In this document: positions 9,432-19,086 of the stretch, piece by piece
Numbering within the stretch: position 1 is the stretch's first letter
Layout: each line of letters opens with the position of its first letter
From: Blastococcus sp. LR1
Lineage (GTDB): Bacteria; Actinomycetota; Actinomycetes; Mycobacteriales; Geodermatophilaceae
Direction of reading: 5' to 3'
Length of the DNA stretch: 64,000 nt
Assembly (NCBI RefSeq): GCF_020166105.1
Contig: NZ_JAIUJY010000002.1
Coordinates: 310,001 to 374,000, forward strand
Notes under the pieces: model-generated
The model's database searches: none
Seen by the model: only the letters and a program-made list of their open reading frames with translations
Told to the model about the DNA's origin: nothing
Translations under genes and position numbers: made by a program

Positions 9432-10025
9432 TCAGGCCTCCACCTGGTCGGAGCTGGGAAGAGCGGCGGAACGGCCGTGGCCGAGCGCGTCGAAGCAGGT
9501 GGCGGCGAGGTGCGCGCGCCACGCGGTGGTCTGGTCCTGGTCGTGCGCCGCGAGGGTGAGGACGGCCAGCGCCCCCAGGGCGCCGAGCACCCGCACGACC
9601 CGCTCGGGACCCGTGGTCTCCAGGTCGACCCCGAAGGCCTCCAGCACGGCGGCCTCGGGTGCGGCGCCGTCGGTCAGCGCCCCGCCGTCGCCCCGCGTCA
9701 TGGGAGCGATGAGCAGGGCCACGAGTCCAGGGTGCGCCAGGGCGGCGTCCACCACGAACTCGACGGCGCACCGGTCGCGGTCGGGGCCGGCCGGCAGGTG
9801 GCGGACGGTGTCGAGCACCCGGTCGGCCACGGTGGCGACCTGCGCGATCACCGCCTCGCGCAGCGCGTCCTTGCTCGGGAAGTGGTGCAGGAGCCCGGCC
9901 TTGGACAGGCCGACGGCGTCGGCGATGTCCTGGATCGAGGTCTTGGCGAAGCCCTGGCGGGCGAACAGCGCAGCTGCGCGATCGAGGATGCCCTCGTCGA
10001 TCTGCTGCCGGAACGGTCTGGCCAC
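9432..10025 (-). CDS. TetR family transcriptional regulator
   Basis: The 197-aa repressor has an N-terminal helix-turn-helix at about residues 10-55 (FAKTSIQDIADAVGLSKAGLLHHF) and a helical ligand-binding C-terminal domain. It is the first gene of a two-gene operon with the MMPL exporter. An 8-bp-arm palindrome lies 19 bases upstream of its start, which supports autoregulation. The effector is unknown; it is likely the exporter's substrate. Confidence 0.92.
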   Translation of the reverse strand: MARPFRQQIDEGILDRAAALFARQGFAKTSIQDIADAVGLSKAGLLHHFPSKDALREAVIAQVATVADRVLDTVRHLPAGPDRDRCAVEFVVDAALAHPGLVALLIAPMTRGDGGALTDGAAPEAAVLEAFGVDLETTGPERVVRVLGALGALAVLTLAAHDQDQTTAWRAHLAATCFDALGHGRSAALPSSDQVEA

Positions 10026-10043
10026 GGAAAACAGGTTACGGGC

Positions 10044-10064
10044 AACCGACCGGATCGGTCGGTT
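10044..10064. promoter_or_regulatory. putative TetR operator
   Basis: AACCGACC-GGATC-GGTCGGTT is a perfect inverted repeat with 8-base arms immediately upstream of the tetR-MMPL operon. ACCGACC/GGTCGGT half-sites are typical of TetR-family operators. Assignment to this TetR is inferred from position. Confidence 0.7.
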
Positions 10065-10108
10065 TACCGGACGATCGGGTCGGTGCCGTTGCTCACAGGG
10101 CTCTGCGG

Positions 10109-10182
10109 TGCCCCCGGTCGGACTCGAACCGACACTCCAACCCTTTTAAGGGGTCTGCCTCTGCCGATTGGGCTACGGGGGC
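10109..10182 (-). tRNA. tRNA with anticodon UAA (Leu by codon), class I shape
   Basis: The minus strand folds into a full 74-nt cloverleaf. The acceptor is GCCCCCG/CGGGGGC with A73 and no encoded CCA. The D arm contains AATCGGCAG, the anticodon stem is GACCC/GGGTT around the loop CTTAAAA, the variable loop is the 5-nt GGAGT, and the T arm is GTCGG-TTCGAGT-CCGAC. The anticodon at positions 34-36 is UAA, which decodes UUA (Leu). Bacterial tRNA-Leu normally has a long variable arm, and this one does not. The cloverleaf is certain; the amino-acid identity is less so. Confidence 0.85.
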
Positions 10183-10253
10183 GTGCTGCGCACGGTATCC
10201 GGCCCTGGCCTTACGGTGACCCCGCTGCCCCCGATCCCGTACCGGAGGAACCG

Positions 10254-11165
10254 TTGGCCCCGAGACGACCACCCCAGCTGCCCGCCGGCGTCATGCGCAC
10301 CGTCGTCCGCACCCTCGTGCGCCCGGTCCTGAGCGACCGCGTGCCGGTGGCCGTGCAGCGGCGCTGGCTGGACACGGTCAGCGCGGCGACGCCGCCCGCG
10401 CCGGGGATCGACGTCCGACCGGGCACGCTGGGCGGGCGGCCGACCGAGGTGATGGTCCCCGACAGCACGCCGTCCACGGGCGAGATCCTGTACCTGCACG
10501 GCGGCGGCTTCACCAACGGCTCCGCCGCCACGCACCGGACGCTCGCCACCTACATCGCGGCCACCTCGGGCGCGGTCGTGCACCTGCTGGACTACCGGCT
10601 GGCCCCCGAGCACCCGTTCCCGGCTGCCCTGGACGACGCCCTGGCCGCCTACCGCGAGCTGCGGGAGCGAACCGACCGCCCGGAGCGGACCGTCCTCGCC
10701 GGTGACTCCGCGGGCGGCTGGCTGGCCCTGACCGCGGCGCTCCGGCTGCGCGACGAGGGCAGTCCGCTCCCGGCGGCGCTGGCCCTCATCTCGCCGTGGC
10801 TGGACCTCTCCGGCGCCGACCGGCGGGACGACCTGGTCGACCCGATGCTGCAGCCGGCGTGGATGGCCCGATGTGCCGCGCAGTTCGCGCCCGGCCGCGA
10901 CCTGCGCGCGCCGGAGCTCTTTCCGCTGGCCGCGGACCTGGGCGGCCTCCCGCCGATGGTCGTGCAGGTGGGCAGCCGGGAGATCCTGCTCGGCGAGGCG
11001 GTGCGGCTCGCCGAGCTCGCCCGGGCCGCGGGGGTGCCGGTCGACCTGCGCCGCTTCGACGGCATGTGGCACGTCTTCCAGGTCTCGGCCGGCTCGGTCC
11101 GGGAGTCGACGACCGCCGTCACCGCGCTCGGCGAGGCGCTGGCGGCGCACCTGTCGGCGCACTGA
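10254..11165 (+). CDS. alpha/beta hydrolase (HSL/esterase type)
   Basis: This 303-aa enzyme belongs to the hormone-sensitive-lipase-like family (alpha/beta-hydrolase fold 3). The oxyanion-hole motif is YLHGGGF, the nucleophile elbow is GDSAGG, and the C-terminal catalytic His lies in MWHVF. The start is TTG at 10254, four bases after an ideal GGAGGAA at 10244-10250; no ATG is better placed. No signal peptide is obvious. It is convergent with the uracil-DNA glycosylase gene, with the two stops adjacent. The likely activity is a carboxylesterase of unknown substrate. Confidence 0.9.
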   Translation: MAPRRPPQLPAGVMRTVVRTLVRPVLSDRVPVAVQRRWLDTVSAATPPAPGIDVRPGTLGGRPTEVMVPDSTPSTGEILYLHGGGFTNGSAATHRTLATYIAATSGAVVHLLDYRLAPEHPFPAALDDALAAYRELRERTDRPERTVLAGDSAGGWLALTAALRLRDEGSPLPAALALISPWLDLSGADRRDDLVDPMLQPAWMARCAAQFAPGRDLRAPELFPLAADLGGLPPMVVQVGSREILLGEAVRLAELARAAGVPVDLRRFDGMWHVFQVSAGSVRESTTAVTALGEALAAHLSAH

Positions 11166-11927
11166 TCAACCGGCGGCCAGCTCGGTCGCTCGGGAGAGGA
11201 CGGCGTCGAGCATCGGCTCGGTGAGCCGTCCGGTGAAGGTGTTCTGCTGGCTGACGTGGTAGCTGCCCAGCAGGGTCAACAGCCCGCGCGGGCCTTCCAG
11301 CGACACCTCCACGCCGTGCCCGAACGCCGGTCGGGGCCGGGGCAGCGCGTACCCCGCCGCAGCGAGCACCGGCCAGAGCGCGGTCCAGCCGAAGCCGCCG
11401 AGGACGACGATCACCCGCAGCCGGGGCAGCAGCTCCAGCTCGCGGGCCAGCCAGGGCGAGCAGGTGTCCCGCTCCTCCGGAGTCGGCGCGTTCGCCGGCG
11501 GAGCGCAGCGCACCGCGGCGGCCACCCGCACGTCGGTCAGCTCCAGGCCGTCGCCGATATGGGTCGACGTCGGCTGGTTGGCCAGCCCGGCCCGCCAGAG
11601 CGCGGCGAAGATCCAGTCGCCGCTGCGGTCGCCGGTGAAGACCCGGCCGGTCCGGTTGCCGCCGTGCGCGGCCGGCGCCAGGCCGACGACGGCGATCCGC
11701 GCGTCGGCCGGACCCAGCCCCGGCACCGGACGGCCCCAGTAGTCCTCGTCCCGGAACGAGGCCCGCTTCACCTGGGCGACCTCCTCCCGCCAGGTGACCA
11801 GGCGGGGGCAGGCGTAGCAGCCGGAGATCCGCGCATCCAGGACGGTCAGGTCAGGAGTGCTGCGCGCCGACCGGGCCACCCCGGCGGGCGTGCGCGTGAC
11901 GGGGAAGCCGCCCGCGTCAGTTGCCAC
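11166..11927 (-). CDS. uracil-DNA glycosylase, family 5 (UdgB type)
   Basis: This 253-aa base-excision-repair enzyme removes uracil and related deaminated bases from DNA. The family-5 active-site motif is present ([14 protein letters not shown]), with the second motif HVSQQNT near the C-terminus. Cysteines at the N-terminus (CYACPRL) and at about residue 140 (VRCAPP and DTCSP) fit the family's iron-sulfur cluster. The chosen start overlaps the end of ppx by about 11 bases, so the gene is the last of the ftsB-DUF501-ppx-udgB string. Confidence 0.92.
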   Translation of the reverse strand: MATDAGGFPVTRTPAGVARSARSTPDLTVLDARISGCYACPRLVTWREEVAQVKRASFRDEDYWGRPVPGLGPADARIAVVGLAPAAHGGNRTGRVFTGDRSGDWIFAALWRAGLANQPTSTHIGDGLELTDVRVAAAVRCAPPANAPTPEERDTCSPWLARELELLPRLRVIVVLGGFGWTALWPVLAAAGYALPRPRPAFGHGVEVSLEGPRGLLTLLGSYHVSQQNTFTGRLTEPMLDAVLSRATELAAG

Positions 11928-12870
11928 GTGCCAGTCGCAGGGCGATGCCGTCGAGGATGTCGTGCTCGCTGACGGTCACCTCGGACAGGCCGAACTCGTC
12001 CATCAGCACCCGCAGGATCAGCGCGCCGGCACCGATGACGTCGACCCGCCCGGGGTGCATGACGGGCTCCGCGGCCCGGCGCTCCCGGGTGGCCTCGAGG
12101 AGGTCGGCCGAGGTCCGGCGGACGTCCTCGACCGCGATCCGCGAACCGTGGATGGCCTCGGAGTCGTAGTCCGGCAGCTCCAGTGCCAGGGCGGCCACCG
12201 TGGTGACCGAGCCCGCCAGCCCCACCAGGCTCGCGGCCTGGCCGACCGGCACCTCGGCGGTCACCTCGGCCAGCGCCGCCCGGATGTCGCGCTCGGCCAG
12301 CGCGACCTGTTCCGCGGTGGGCGGGTCGTCGCGCAGGTGCCGCTCGGTGAGCCGCACGCAGCCGATGTCGACCGATCGCGCCGCAGTCACGCCGTCGGTC
12401 CCGCCGAGCACGAACTCGGTGGAGCCGCCGCCGATGTCGACCACGAGCCAGGGCGCCGGGGCGGGGGCCAGGTCGTGGGCAGCGGCCGCCGCCGCGATGG
12501 AGCCGGTGGCGCCGAGGAAGGAGAGCTCGGCCTCCTCCCGGCCGGTCACGACGTCGGGCAGGCGGCCGAGCGTCGTCTGCACCATGTCCTCGAAGTCGGC
12601 GCGGTTGGCGGCGTCCCGGGTCGCGCTGGTGGCCACCATCCGCACCCTCTCGGCGCCCAGCTCGCGGGCCTGCGCGGCGTACTCGGCGAGCACGACCCGG
12701 GTGCGCTCGATGGCCTCCGGGGCCAGCCGGCCGGTGGCGTCGACGCCCTGGCCGAGCCGGACGACCTCCATCCGGCGCAGCAGGTCGGTGTGCCCGCCCT
12801 GGGCGGGGACGTCGGCCACCAGCAGGCGGATGGAGTTCGTGCCGCAGTCGATCGCCGCGACCCGGGTCAC
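11917..12870 (-). CDS. ppx: Ppx/GppA family phosphatase (exopolyphosphatase)
   Basis: The 317-aa product hydrolyses inorganic polyphosphate or pppGpp. It has the ASKHA ATPase fold, seen in phosphate-1 [13 protein letters not shown] at the N-terminus and phosphate-2 [14 protein letters not shown] in the middle. I use the GTG at 12870: it gives the family N-terminus and overlaps the DUF501 stop as GTGA, implying translational coupling. The length matches short actinobacterial Ppx proteins. Exopolyphosphatase and guanosine pentaphosphatase activities cannot be separated by sequence alone. Confidence 0.93.
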   Translation of the reverse strand: MTRVAAIDCGTNSIRLLVADVPAQGGHTDLLRRMEVVRLGQGVDATGRLAPEAIERTRVVLAEYAAQARELGAERVRMVATSATRDAANRADFEDMVQTTLGRLPDVVTGREEAELSFLGATGSIAAAAAAHDLAPAPAPWLVVDIGGGSTEFVLGGTDGVTAARSVDIGCVRLTERHLRDDPPTAEQVALAERDIRAALAEVTAEVPVGQAASLVGLAGSVTTVAALALELPDYDSEAIHGSRIAVEDVRRTSADLLEATRERRAAEPVMHPGRVDVIGAGALILRVLMDEFGLSEVTVSEHDILDGIALRLARGN

Positions 12871-13373
12871 GCGTCGTCCCCTGATTCGGGGAGCGCGCAC
12901 GGGCCCTTCGCCCACCACTCCCCCATCTCGTCGACCGCGCGGTCGCCGACCGGGTTCACGCCGGGGCCGGCCGCGAGGGCGTGCCCGGCCAGGGCGTGCA
13001 GGCACTTGACCCGGTCCGGCATCCCGCCGGCGGTGGACCGGGTGGGCAGCACGTCCTTGGCGTCGCGGGTGGCGAGGTAGGCCTCGTGCGCCGCCTGGTA
13101 CCCCTCGGCGAGCTCCGGGTTCGTGGCCAGCTCGTCCTGCCACTCGCGCATGCGGCCCGCCGACTCCAGCCGGCTCGCGGCGGCCGACGCCCGGGGGCAG
13201 GTCAGGTAGTAGAGGGTCGGGAACGGAGTGCCGTCCTCCAGCCGCGGAGCGGTCTCGACGACGTCGGGCTGACCGCACGGACAGCGGTGCGCCACGGCGG
13301 TCAGGGCCCGCGGTGCACGACCCAGCTGCCGTTCGACGGTCTCCCGGTCCTCCGGGGACACCGGCTCGCTCAC
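12867..13373 (-). CDS. DUF501 domain protein
   Basis: The protein has 168 aa of the actinobacterial DUF501 family. It contains HRCPCGQPDVVET and FPTLYYLTCPRA segments with conserved cysteines, then a helical C-terminus including KCLHALAGHALA. It is cytosolic. Its start overlaps the ftsB stop and its stop overlaps the ppx start, each by four bases, so the three are co-translated. The family is consistently next to ppx and divIC/ftsB in actinobacteria; the molecular function is unknown. Confidence 0.92.
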   Translation of the reverse strand: MSEPVSPEDRETVERQLGRAPRALTAVAHRCPCGQPDVVETAPRLEDGTPFPTLYYLTCPRASAAASRLESAGRMREWQDELATNPELAEGYQAAHEAYLATRDAKDVLPTRSTAGGMPDRVKCLHALAGHALAAGPGVNPVGDRAVDEMGEWWAKGPCALPESGDDA

Positions 13374-13960
13374 TTCGTCGCTCCTCCGTCGGCGTCGGCG
13401 ACCGACGCCATCAGACCCTCGTACCAGGACAGGGGCTCGGGCTCCTCGGTCGCCTCGGCCAGCGTTCCCGCGTCGCCCTCGACCGCCTCGCCGTCGACGA
13501 CGATGACCAGCCGGTCACCGGGCAGCACGTAGGCCAGCCGCTCCCGCGCCTCCCGCTCCACGTAGGCGGGGTCGGACTGCCGGTCCAGCTCGTCGCGCAG
13601 GTCGGCGGCGCGCTGGTCCAGCGCCTCGCCCTCGGCGGCCAGCCGGGCCAGCTCCGCCTGCCCGGCCAGGTACTGCCGGATCGGGCCGGCGAGGGTGAGC
13701 GCGAGCAGCAGGATCAGCCCGACCAGCAGCACGGCCCGGCCGGTGAACAGCGGCCGGCGCCGCGCCGAGGCGGACGAGCGGCGTTCGGGACGGCGGTCGG
13801 TGCGCCGCTGCCCGGGACGGCTGGAGGCTCCCGACCGCAGGCCCGAGGGCACCGGCCGGGTCGAGTGCACCCGTGGCACCCGGCCGGTGGCGCGGGAGAC
13901 CCGGCCGCCGCGACCGCCGTCGGCCGGGGGGCCTCCCCGCCGCCCCCGAACGCTGCTCAT
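13370..13960 (-). CDS. FtsB/DivIC septum formation initiator
   Basis: This 196-aa bitopic divisome protein has about 70 basic, disordered cytosolic residues, one transmembrane helix (about 74-94), and then an extracytoplasmic coiled coil (about 95-140) followed by the YVEREARERLAYVLPGD segment typical of actinobacterial DivIC/FtsB. It would act with FtsL and FtsQ in activating septal peptidoglycan synthesis. It lies 10 bases after eno and overlaps DUF501 (ATGA). The extended Arg-rich N-terminus is common in actinobacteria. Confidence 0.9.
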   Translation of the reverse strand: MSSVRGRRGGPPADGGRGGRVSRATGRVPRVHSTRPVPSGLRSGASSRPGQRRTDRRPERRSSASARRRPLFTGRAVLLVGLILLLALTLAGPIRQYLAGQAELARLAAEGEALDQRAADLRDELDRQSDPAYVEREARERLAYVLPGDRLVIVVDGEAVEGDAGTLAEATEEPEPLSWYEGLMASVADADGGATK

Positions 13961-13970
13961 CCGCTCCCGA

Positions 13971-15284
<1,314 letters not shown>

Positions 15285-15371
15285 TCACCAGCGCACCGCC
15301 AGGCTTCTCAGCGATGGCCCGCCGAACGCCAGGTCCGGACCAGCCCTCGCCTGCCCGGTCCGCAGAACTCG

Positions 15372-15390
15372 CCCTGAAGCGGCTTCAGGG
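15372..15390. repeat. 9-bp inverted repeat upstream of eno
   Basis: CCCTGAAGC-G-GCTTCAGGG is a perfect 19-base palindrome in the non-coding stretch 15249-15456. It lies 124 bases upstream of eno and 67 bases upstream of a small plus-strand gene. It could be an operator. The rest of this stretch shows nothing I can name. Confidence 0.45.
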
Positions 15391-15456
15391 ACACCCCACT
15401 CAGTGAACTGCGCTCAGACACCGGGGGCTCTGTGGCGAGCATGACAAGGTTCAGCC

Positions 15457-15717
15457 GTGGGCACCAGAAGGTCTTCAAGGGGCGACCAGCACCCCTTCTT
15501 CCGGGCGCCGCTGACCGTCGTCGTGCCGGTCTACCTTCTGCTCATCGCTTGCTCCGCAGGCCTCGGATACTGGCTTGGCGGCGACACTTGGAACGGGGCG
15601 GCGGGGCCAACTGGCGTGTTCGTAGGCATGATGTTGCTTCGCCTACCCCCGGTACGTCGACGGATCAACGAGCACTACGCCAGGCGGAACGGCATGAGGC
15701 CACCAGACGTCCCTTAG
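15457..15717 (+). CDS. small hypothetical membrane protein
   Basis: This frame encodes 86 aa from a GTG start. Residues 17-41 form a convincing transmembrane helix (VVVPVYLLLIACSAGLGYWLG) and a second hydrophobic stretch follows at about 51-62, then a basic C-terminus. No family is recognised. The base composition is lower in GC than in the flanking core genes. The start has only a weak AAGG-like ribosome-binding site, so the call is tentative. It faces the next small gene convergently. Confidence 0.45.
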   Translation: MGTRRSSRGDQHPFFRAPLTVVVPVYLLLIACSAGLGYWLGGDTWNGAAGPTGVFVGMMLLRLPPVRRRINEHYARRNGMRPPDVP

Positions 15718-15800
15718 TGAGCCGCTCAGGGACCGGGCAGCTGAGCAGACACGCGCCATGCGTGCTCCGGCCTGACACTGACCTCCAGACGAGTGCGGGG

Positions 15801-16118
15801 TCAGTCCGTGGCGTTGGCTAGCCAGTCGTCCAGCGTCTCCGCGAAGCCGGCCATCAGGTCCCGCTGTTCTTCGCTCAACGCCTTCGAGTCGAGTGCGATA
15901 CGCAACCCATCACGCAGAGACTCGGCCATCGCTCGGTCGATGTGAGATGTGAATGAGACAGCGGGATCGACCGGGCTGCCGCCGATCGCGAGTTGCTCCT
16001 TGGCGGACCACGCGATGACGCGCTTCGCGTTTGCTTCAGACAGACCTGGCAGGTCGACCGACCAAGAGGGCCACACGAGGCGTGGGTCGTCGACCTTCAG
16101 TCGCTTTCGGCGAAGCAC
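15801..16118 (-). CDS. small hypothetical soluble protein
   Basis: A 105-aa acidic helical protein from a GTG start preceded by AGGGTGGTGAG. It contains GLSEANAKRVIAWSAKEQLAIGG and ends in a helix (MAGFAETLDDWLANATD). No signal peptide, membrane segment or named domain is seen. Local GC is lower than in the neighbours, which with the adjacent orphan gene suggests an acquired patch. It may be strain-specific. The protein is plausible but not certain. Confidence 0.5.
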   Translation of the reverse strand: MLRRKRLKVDDPRLVWPSWSVDLPGLSEANAKRVIAWSAKEQLAIGGSPVDPAVSFTSHIDRAMAESLRDGLRIALDSKALSEEQRDLMAGFAETLDDWLANATD

Positions 16119-16215
16119 CTCACCACCCTAGGAGCCGCCCCTGAGTGGACCGCTTGGGGACGCCGACGGCATGACCGGTCCCTCGGCTCGCTGGTTGGTT
16201 GCCTGCGTGCCGCGA

Positions 16216-18051
16216 CTAGAAGGGCGGGACGTCGACGTCGCTGCCGAACCGCGGCGGGTGGCTGATCAGCACCTCGCCGCTGGGCATGGTGATCGCCAGC
16301 CCCCCATCGTCCGACTCGTCGAAGCGCCAGCCCGGCGCCTGGTGCTTGAGCCGGTGATGGTGCTCGCACAGGCAGCAGAGGTTCTCGTGCGAGGTCGCGC
16401 CCTCGGGCCACTCCTGTCGATGGTCGAGGTCGCAGGTGCGCGCACGGGCGCGGCACCCCGGGAAACGGCAGCGCCGGTCGCGCAGCCGGACGAAGCGGTC
16501 CAGAGCCGCGCCCGGGGTGTAGCCGGCAGTCGCTGGTGGTGGACCGAGGGCCGACCCGCGGCAGATGCCCGCGGCGTCGGTCAGCGCGACCAGGCTCCCG
16601 CGCAGCTTGTCCACGACGGCGATGTGCGGCCGATGCGCGAGGCCCGTCCCGTCGGTGTCGCGCACGCCGACCAGCGCTCCCACGTCCAGGAGTGCGCGCT
16701 GCTCGCCGTCGGTCCAGGTGCCGTCGAGGATCGCCTGCTTCGCACCGGTCAACGCCTCCCTGACCGCGGCCTCGTTCCGCGCCCGGGCCAGCGCGAGCCA
16801 TTCGCTCAGCGTGCGGTCCTCCACGGGAGTGGGCGCCGGTGCTGCCTCGCTCCTGGGCGGGTAAGGGCGGGGCTCGGGGTGGGGGTGGGCCGCAGCGGGG
16901 TCGGGCAGGTCCGCCAGATCGGGCTCGGGCAGGTCCGCGAGATCGGGCTCGGGGCGCGGCAGCAGGCCGAGCGTGTACGCCAGCTCACGAACCATCTCGG
17001 CCGACACCAGCTTGCCCTCGAGCTGCCCGGGCTCGGCCCCACCCAGCATCGTCTCCAGCGTGGCCACGAGGGTGAGCGCGACGGTGACCGGGGGCATACC
17101 GTTCTCGCCCGGTCGCAGGACCAGGTCCTGGATGCAGTCGGCCATGCGCTGCTGCTTCGTCCGCTCGTCGCCGTCGGTCCGGGCTTCGTCGGCGTACCTC
17201 TCCAGCGCCCGGTAGATCGCCGCCGCGGCGGGCAGCGGCAGATCGATCGAGACCGTGCCCGTGCCGTCGCGACGGTCGAACAGCCGCACACCGCGCTCCC
17301 GGACCGCGGCCACCAGCTTGCGCGCCGCGGCATCGGCGTCCTTGCGGAGCACGACCCGCCGCGCGCAGTCGCCGAGTTGAGGAGGCGTCTTGCGGCCGCG
17401 CAGGCCCAGCACGTGGGCCTCGATCTCGGCGCGCAGCACGTCGTCCTCGACCGGGCCGACCACGTTCACCATCTGCCGGGCGTGCGCCGGGCTCAGCTCG
17501 CCACGCGCGAGCAGGTCGAGCGTGCCGGGGAGCCGCTCGACGAGCGTCAGCGACTCCACCAGCTGCGCTCCGGCCGCCGCCGAGGTGACGCTCAGCGAGG
17601 GGGCCACCTCGTCGACCGCCCACTCGCTCACCTCGGACAGCGCAGCAGGGCGCGCGTTCCGGGTCGCGGCCGACATGGCCCCCTGCTCCCCCGGCTGCCG
17701 GTCCAGCAGCGCCGCCGGTCGGCAGCGGGCGAACGCGGCCAGCGACGTCGCGACCACGGCCGACAGGCGTGCGATCGCCCGGGACGCGGCGACGGCCTGC
17801 TCCAGGTGGTCGATGCCCACGTCGAGGACACCCCTCAGGTCGGCGAGATCGTCCGGCGCGGAGTCCTGCCCTGCCGGCCGGCGCCCCGTGCAGCCACCAG
17901 GGAGCGGGCCTCGCTCCCAAGCGACCACCCGGTCGGGGTGCACGACCTCGACCACGAGCGGCCGCGGACGATCGAGCAACGCCGTGGAGAGCGCGCGTTC
18001 GAACGGGGACGGGCGAATGTCTGCCCCATCGATCCACCCCGTATCGAACAT
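16216..18051 (-). CDS. DUF222 / HNH endonuclease (13E12 repeat family)
   Basis: The 611-aa protein combines a DUF222 domain (about residues 70-400) with a C-terminal HNH nuclease motif (about 515-565). In the HNH motif, CRFPGC and CxxC-like cysteines flank DLDHRQEW, with N in SHENLCCLCEHHHRLKH completing the set. A Pro/Asp linker at about 366-385 carries a duplicated 27-base unit (PEPDLADL twice). These are the 13E12-type genes found in multiple copies in actinobacterial genomes; in mycobacteria several are DNA-damage inducible. Here the ATG lies inside a perfect LexA box, so SOS control is strongly suggested. The biological role is unknown; homing or mobility has been proposed for related families. 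Confidence 0.9.
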   Translation of the reverse strand: MFDTGWIDGADIRPSPFERALSTALLDRPRPLVVEVVHPDRVVAWERGPLPGGCTGRRPAGQDSAPDDLADLRGVLDVGIDHLEQAVAASRAIARLSAVVATSLAAFARCRPAALLDRQPGEQGAMSAATRNARPAALSEVSEWAVDEVAPSLSVTSAAAGAQLVESLTLVERLPGTLDLLARGELSPAHARQMVNVVGPVEDDVLRAEIEAHVLGLRGRKTPPQLGDCARRVVLRKDADAAARKLVAAVRERGVRLFDRRDGTGTVSIDLPLPAAAAIYRALERYADEARTDGDERTKQQRMADCIQDLVLRPGENGMPPVTVALTLVATLETMLGGAEPGQLEGKLVSAEMVRELAYTLGLLPRPEPDLADLPEPDLADLPDPAAAHPHPEPRPYPPRSEAAPAPTPVEDRTLSEWLALARARNEAAVREALTGAKQAILDGTWTDGEQRALLDVGALVGVRDTDGTGLAHRPHIAVVDKLRGSLVALTDAAGICRGSALGPPPATAGYTPGAALDRFVRLRDRRCRFPGCRARARTCDLDHRQEWPEGATSHENLCCLCEHHHRLKHQAPGWRFDESDDGGLAITMPSGEVLISHPPRFGSDVDVPPF

Positions 18052-18059
18052 GTGTTCGA
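18044..18059. promoter_or_regulatory. LexA (SOS) box over the HNH start codon
   Basis: TCGAACATGTGTTCGA is a perfect palindrome matching the Gram-positive/actinobacterial LexA consensus (CGAACRNRYGTTCG). It extends to 8-base arms (18043-18060). The HNH gene's ATG (18049-18051, minus strand) is inside it, so the box also encodes the first residues Met-Phe-Asp. Confidence 0.88.
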
Positions 18060-18143
18060 TGATACCGGGGGACGGCGTCCTGACCAGCGGAGATCCGTCC
18101 TGTGGACGAGGCGCCGACCGGTGGACGAACGGGGAGAGAAGGA

Positions 18144-19082
18144 CTAGGCCGGTCGGTCCGCCGAGGCCGTGGCAGCCGCCGCCGCAGCCTCCGCGTCCAG
18201 TTCCCCGGCGTACCGCCGCACCGCCTCGCGCAGCGCGTCCTCGACGTCCCAGCCGCGGCCCTCGGCAGCGGCGACGACGGCGAGCAGCCGCTCCCCCAGC
18301 TCCTCGGGGCTGCGCACGGTGAGCTCCGCCGGCGGGGGTGTCGAGAGCCCGGCCCGACCTGCCCGGCGGACCAGCGCGGCGCCCCAGGAGGCCGCCGGCT
18401 GCGACCGGGAGACTCCCTCGGTCGGCGACGTCCGCTGCTTCTCGGCCTTCTTGATCTCGTCCCAGCCGGCCTCGACCTGCGCGACATCACGCGGGCCCGC
18501 GTCCCCGAAGACGTGCGGGTGCCGGCGGACCAGCTTGTCCACCAGGTCCCCGGCGACGTCGTCGACGTCGAAGCGGCGGTCGGCGGCGGCCTCGGCGGCG
18601 ACCCGGGCGTGGAAGACCACCTGCAGCAGGACGTCGCCCAGCTCCTCGCGCATCCCCACCGCGTCGTCGTCGACGATCGCGTCGTAGGCCTCGTGCGCCT
18701 CCTCCAGCAGGTAGCCGCGCAGCGAGGCGTGCGTCTGCTCGGCGTCCCAGGGGCAACCGCCGGGCGAGCGGAGCCGGTCCATGACGGCGACGACGTCGAG
18801 CAACCGGGCACCGGCCGGGCGAGGAGTTCCCTCGACCACCGACGGCGCGGCGATCGGCTCGTCGTCGGGCACGAGCAGCACGACCTCGCCGGGCAGCGCC
18901 TCCGCGGCGGCGGTGTCGGGGACGTCTGTGACCGCCCACCCCTCGGCGCGCAGCACCTCGGCGGTCGCCGCCGCTCCCGGCAGCGCGGCCAGCGGCGCTC
19001 CGGAGGAGACCGCCCGCCAGCTGGCGGGGCCCAGCAGGCCGGGCAGGGAGGAGCTGACGGTCAGAGCGAGCGCGACGGGCAC
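18144..19082 (-). CDS. mazG: MazG family nucleoside triphosphate pyrophosphohydrolase
   Basis: The enzyme hydrolyses NTPs or dNTPs, or mis-modified nucleotides, to monophosphates and pyrophosphate. The MazG core is in the middle: LLEEAHEAYDAI and EELGDVLLQVVFHA give the EExxE/ExxD metal-binding set, followed by KLVRRHPHVFG. The N-terminal 100 residues are a divergent extension, and the C-terminus ends in an Ala-rich helix. Two GTG starts are possible: 19082 leaves four bases after the upstream stop, while 19103 would add seven residues and overlap it. It continues the mfd-lipoprotein-mazG series, as in other actinobacteria. Confidence 0.92.
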   Translation of the reverse strand: MPVALALTVSSSLPGLLGPASWRAVSSGAPLAALPGAAATAEVLRAEGWAVTDVPDTAAAEALPGEVVLLVPDDEPIAAPSVVEGTPRPAGARLLDVVAVMDRLRSPGGCPWDAEQTHASLRGYLLEEAHEAYDAIVDDDAVGMREELGDVLLQVVFHARVAAEAAADRRFDVDDVAGDLVDKLVRRHPHVFGDAGPRDVAQVEAGWDEIKKAEKQRTSPTEGVSRSQPAASWGAALVRRAGRAGLSTPPPAELTVRSPEELGERLLAVVAAAEGRGWDVEDALREAVRRYAGELDAEAAAAAATASADRPA

Positions 19083-19086
19083 CCGG

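Noticed and set aside
7003-10149. Open frame of about 1050 codons on the plus strand across the MMPL and TetR genes
   Set aside because: It covers two well-supported minus-strand genes and ends in the tRNA. The protein is Asp/Arg/Gly/Gln-rich without domains.
10109-10182. Reading the plus-strand loop CTTTTAA as a tRNA-Lys (UUU) gene
   Set aside because: The T-loop TTCGA and D-loop GG are only in the right order on the minus strand, where the loop is CTTAAAA.
16216-18051. Insertion sequence around the HNH gene
   Set aside because: No terminal inverted repeats, target duplication or transposase motif were seen; the gene is a DUF222-HNH protein, not a classical transposase.
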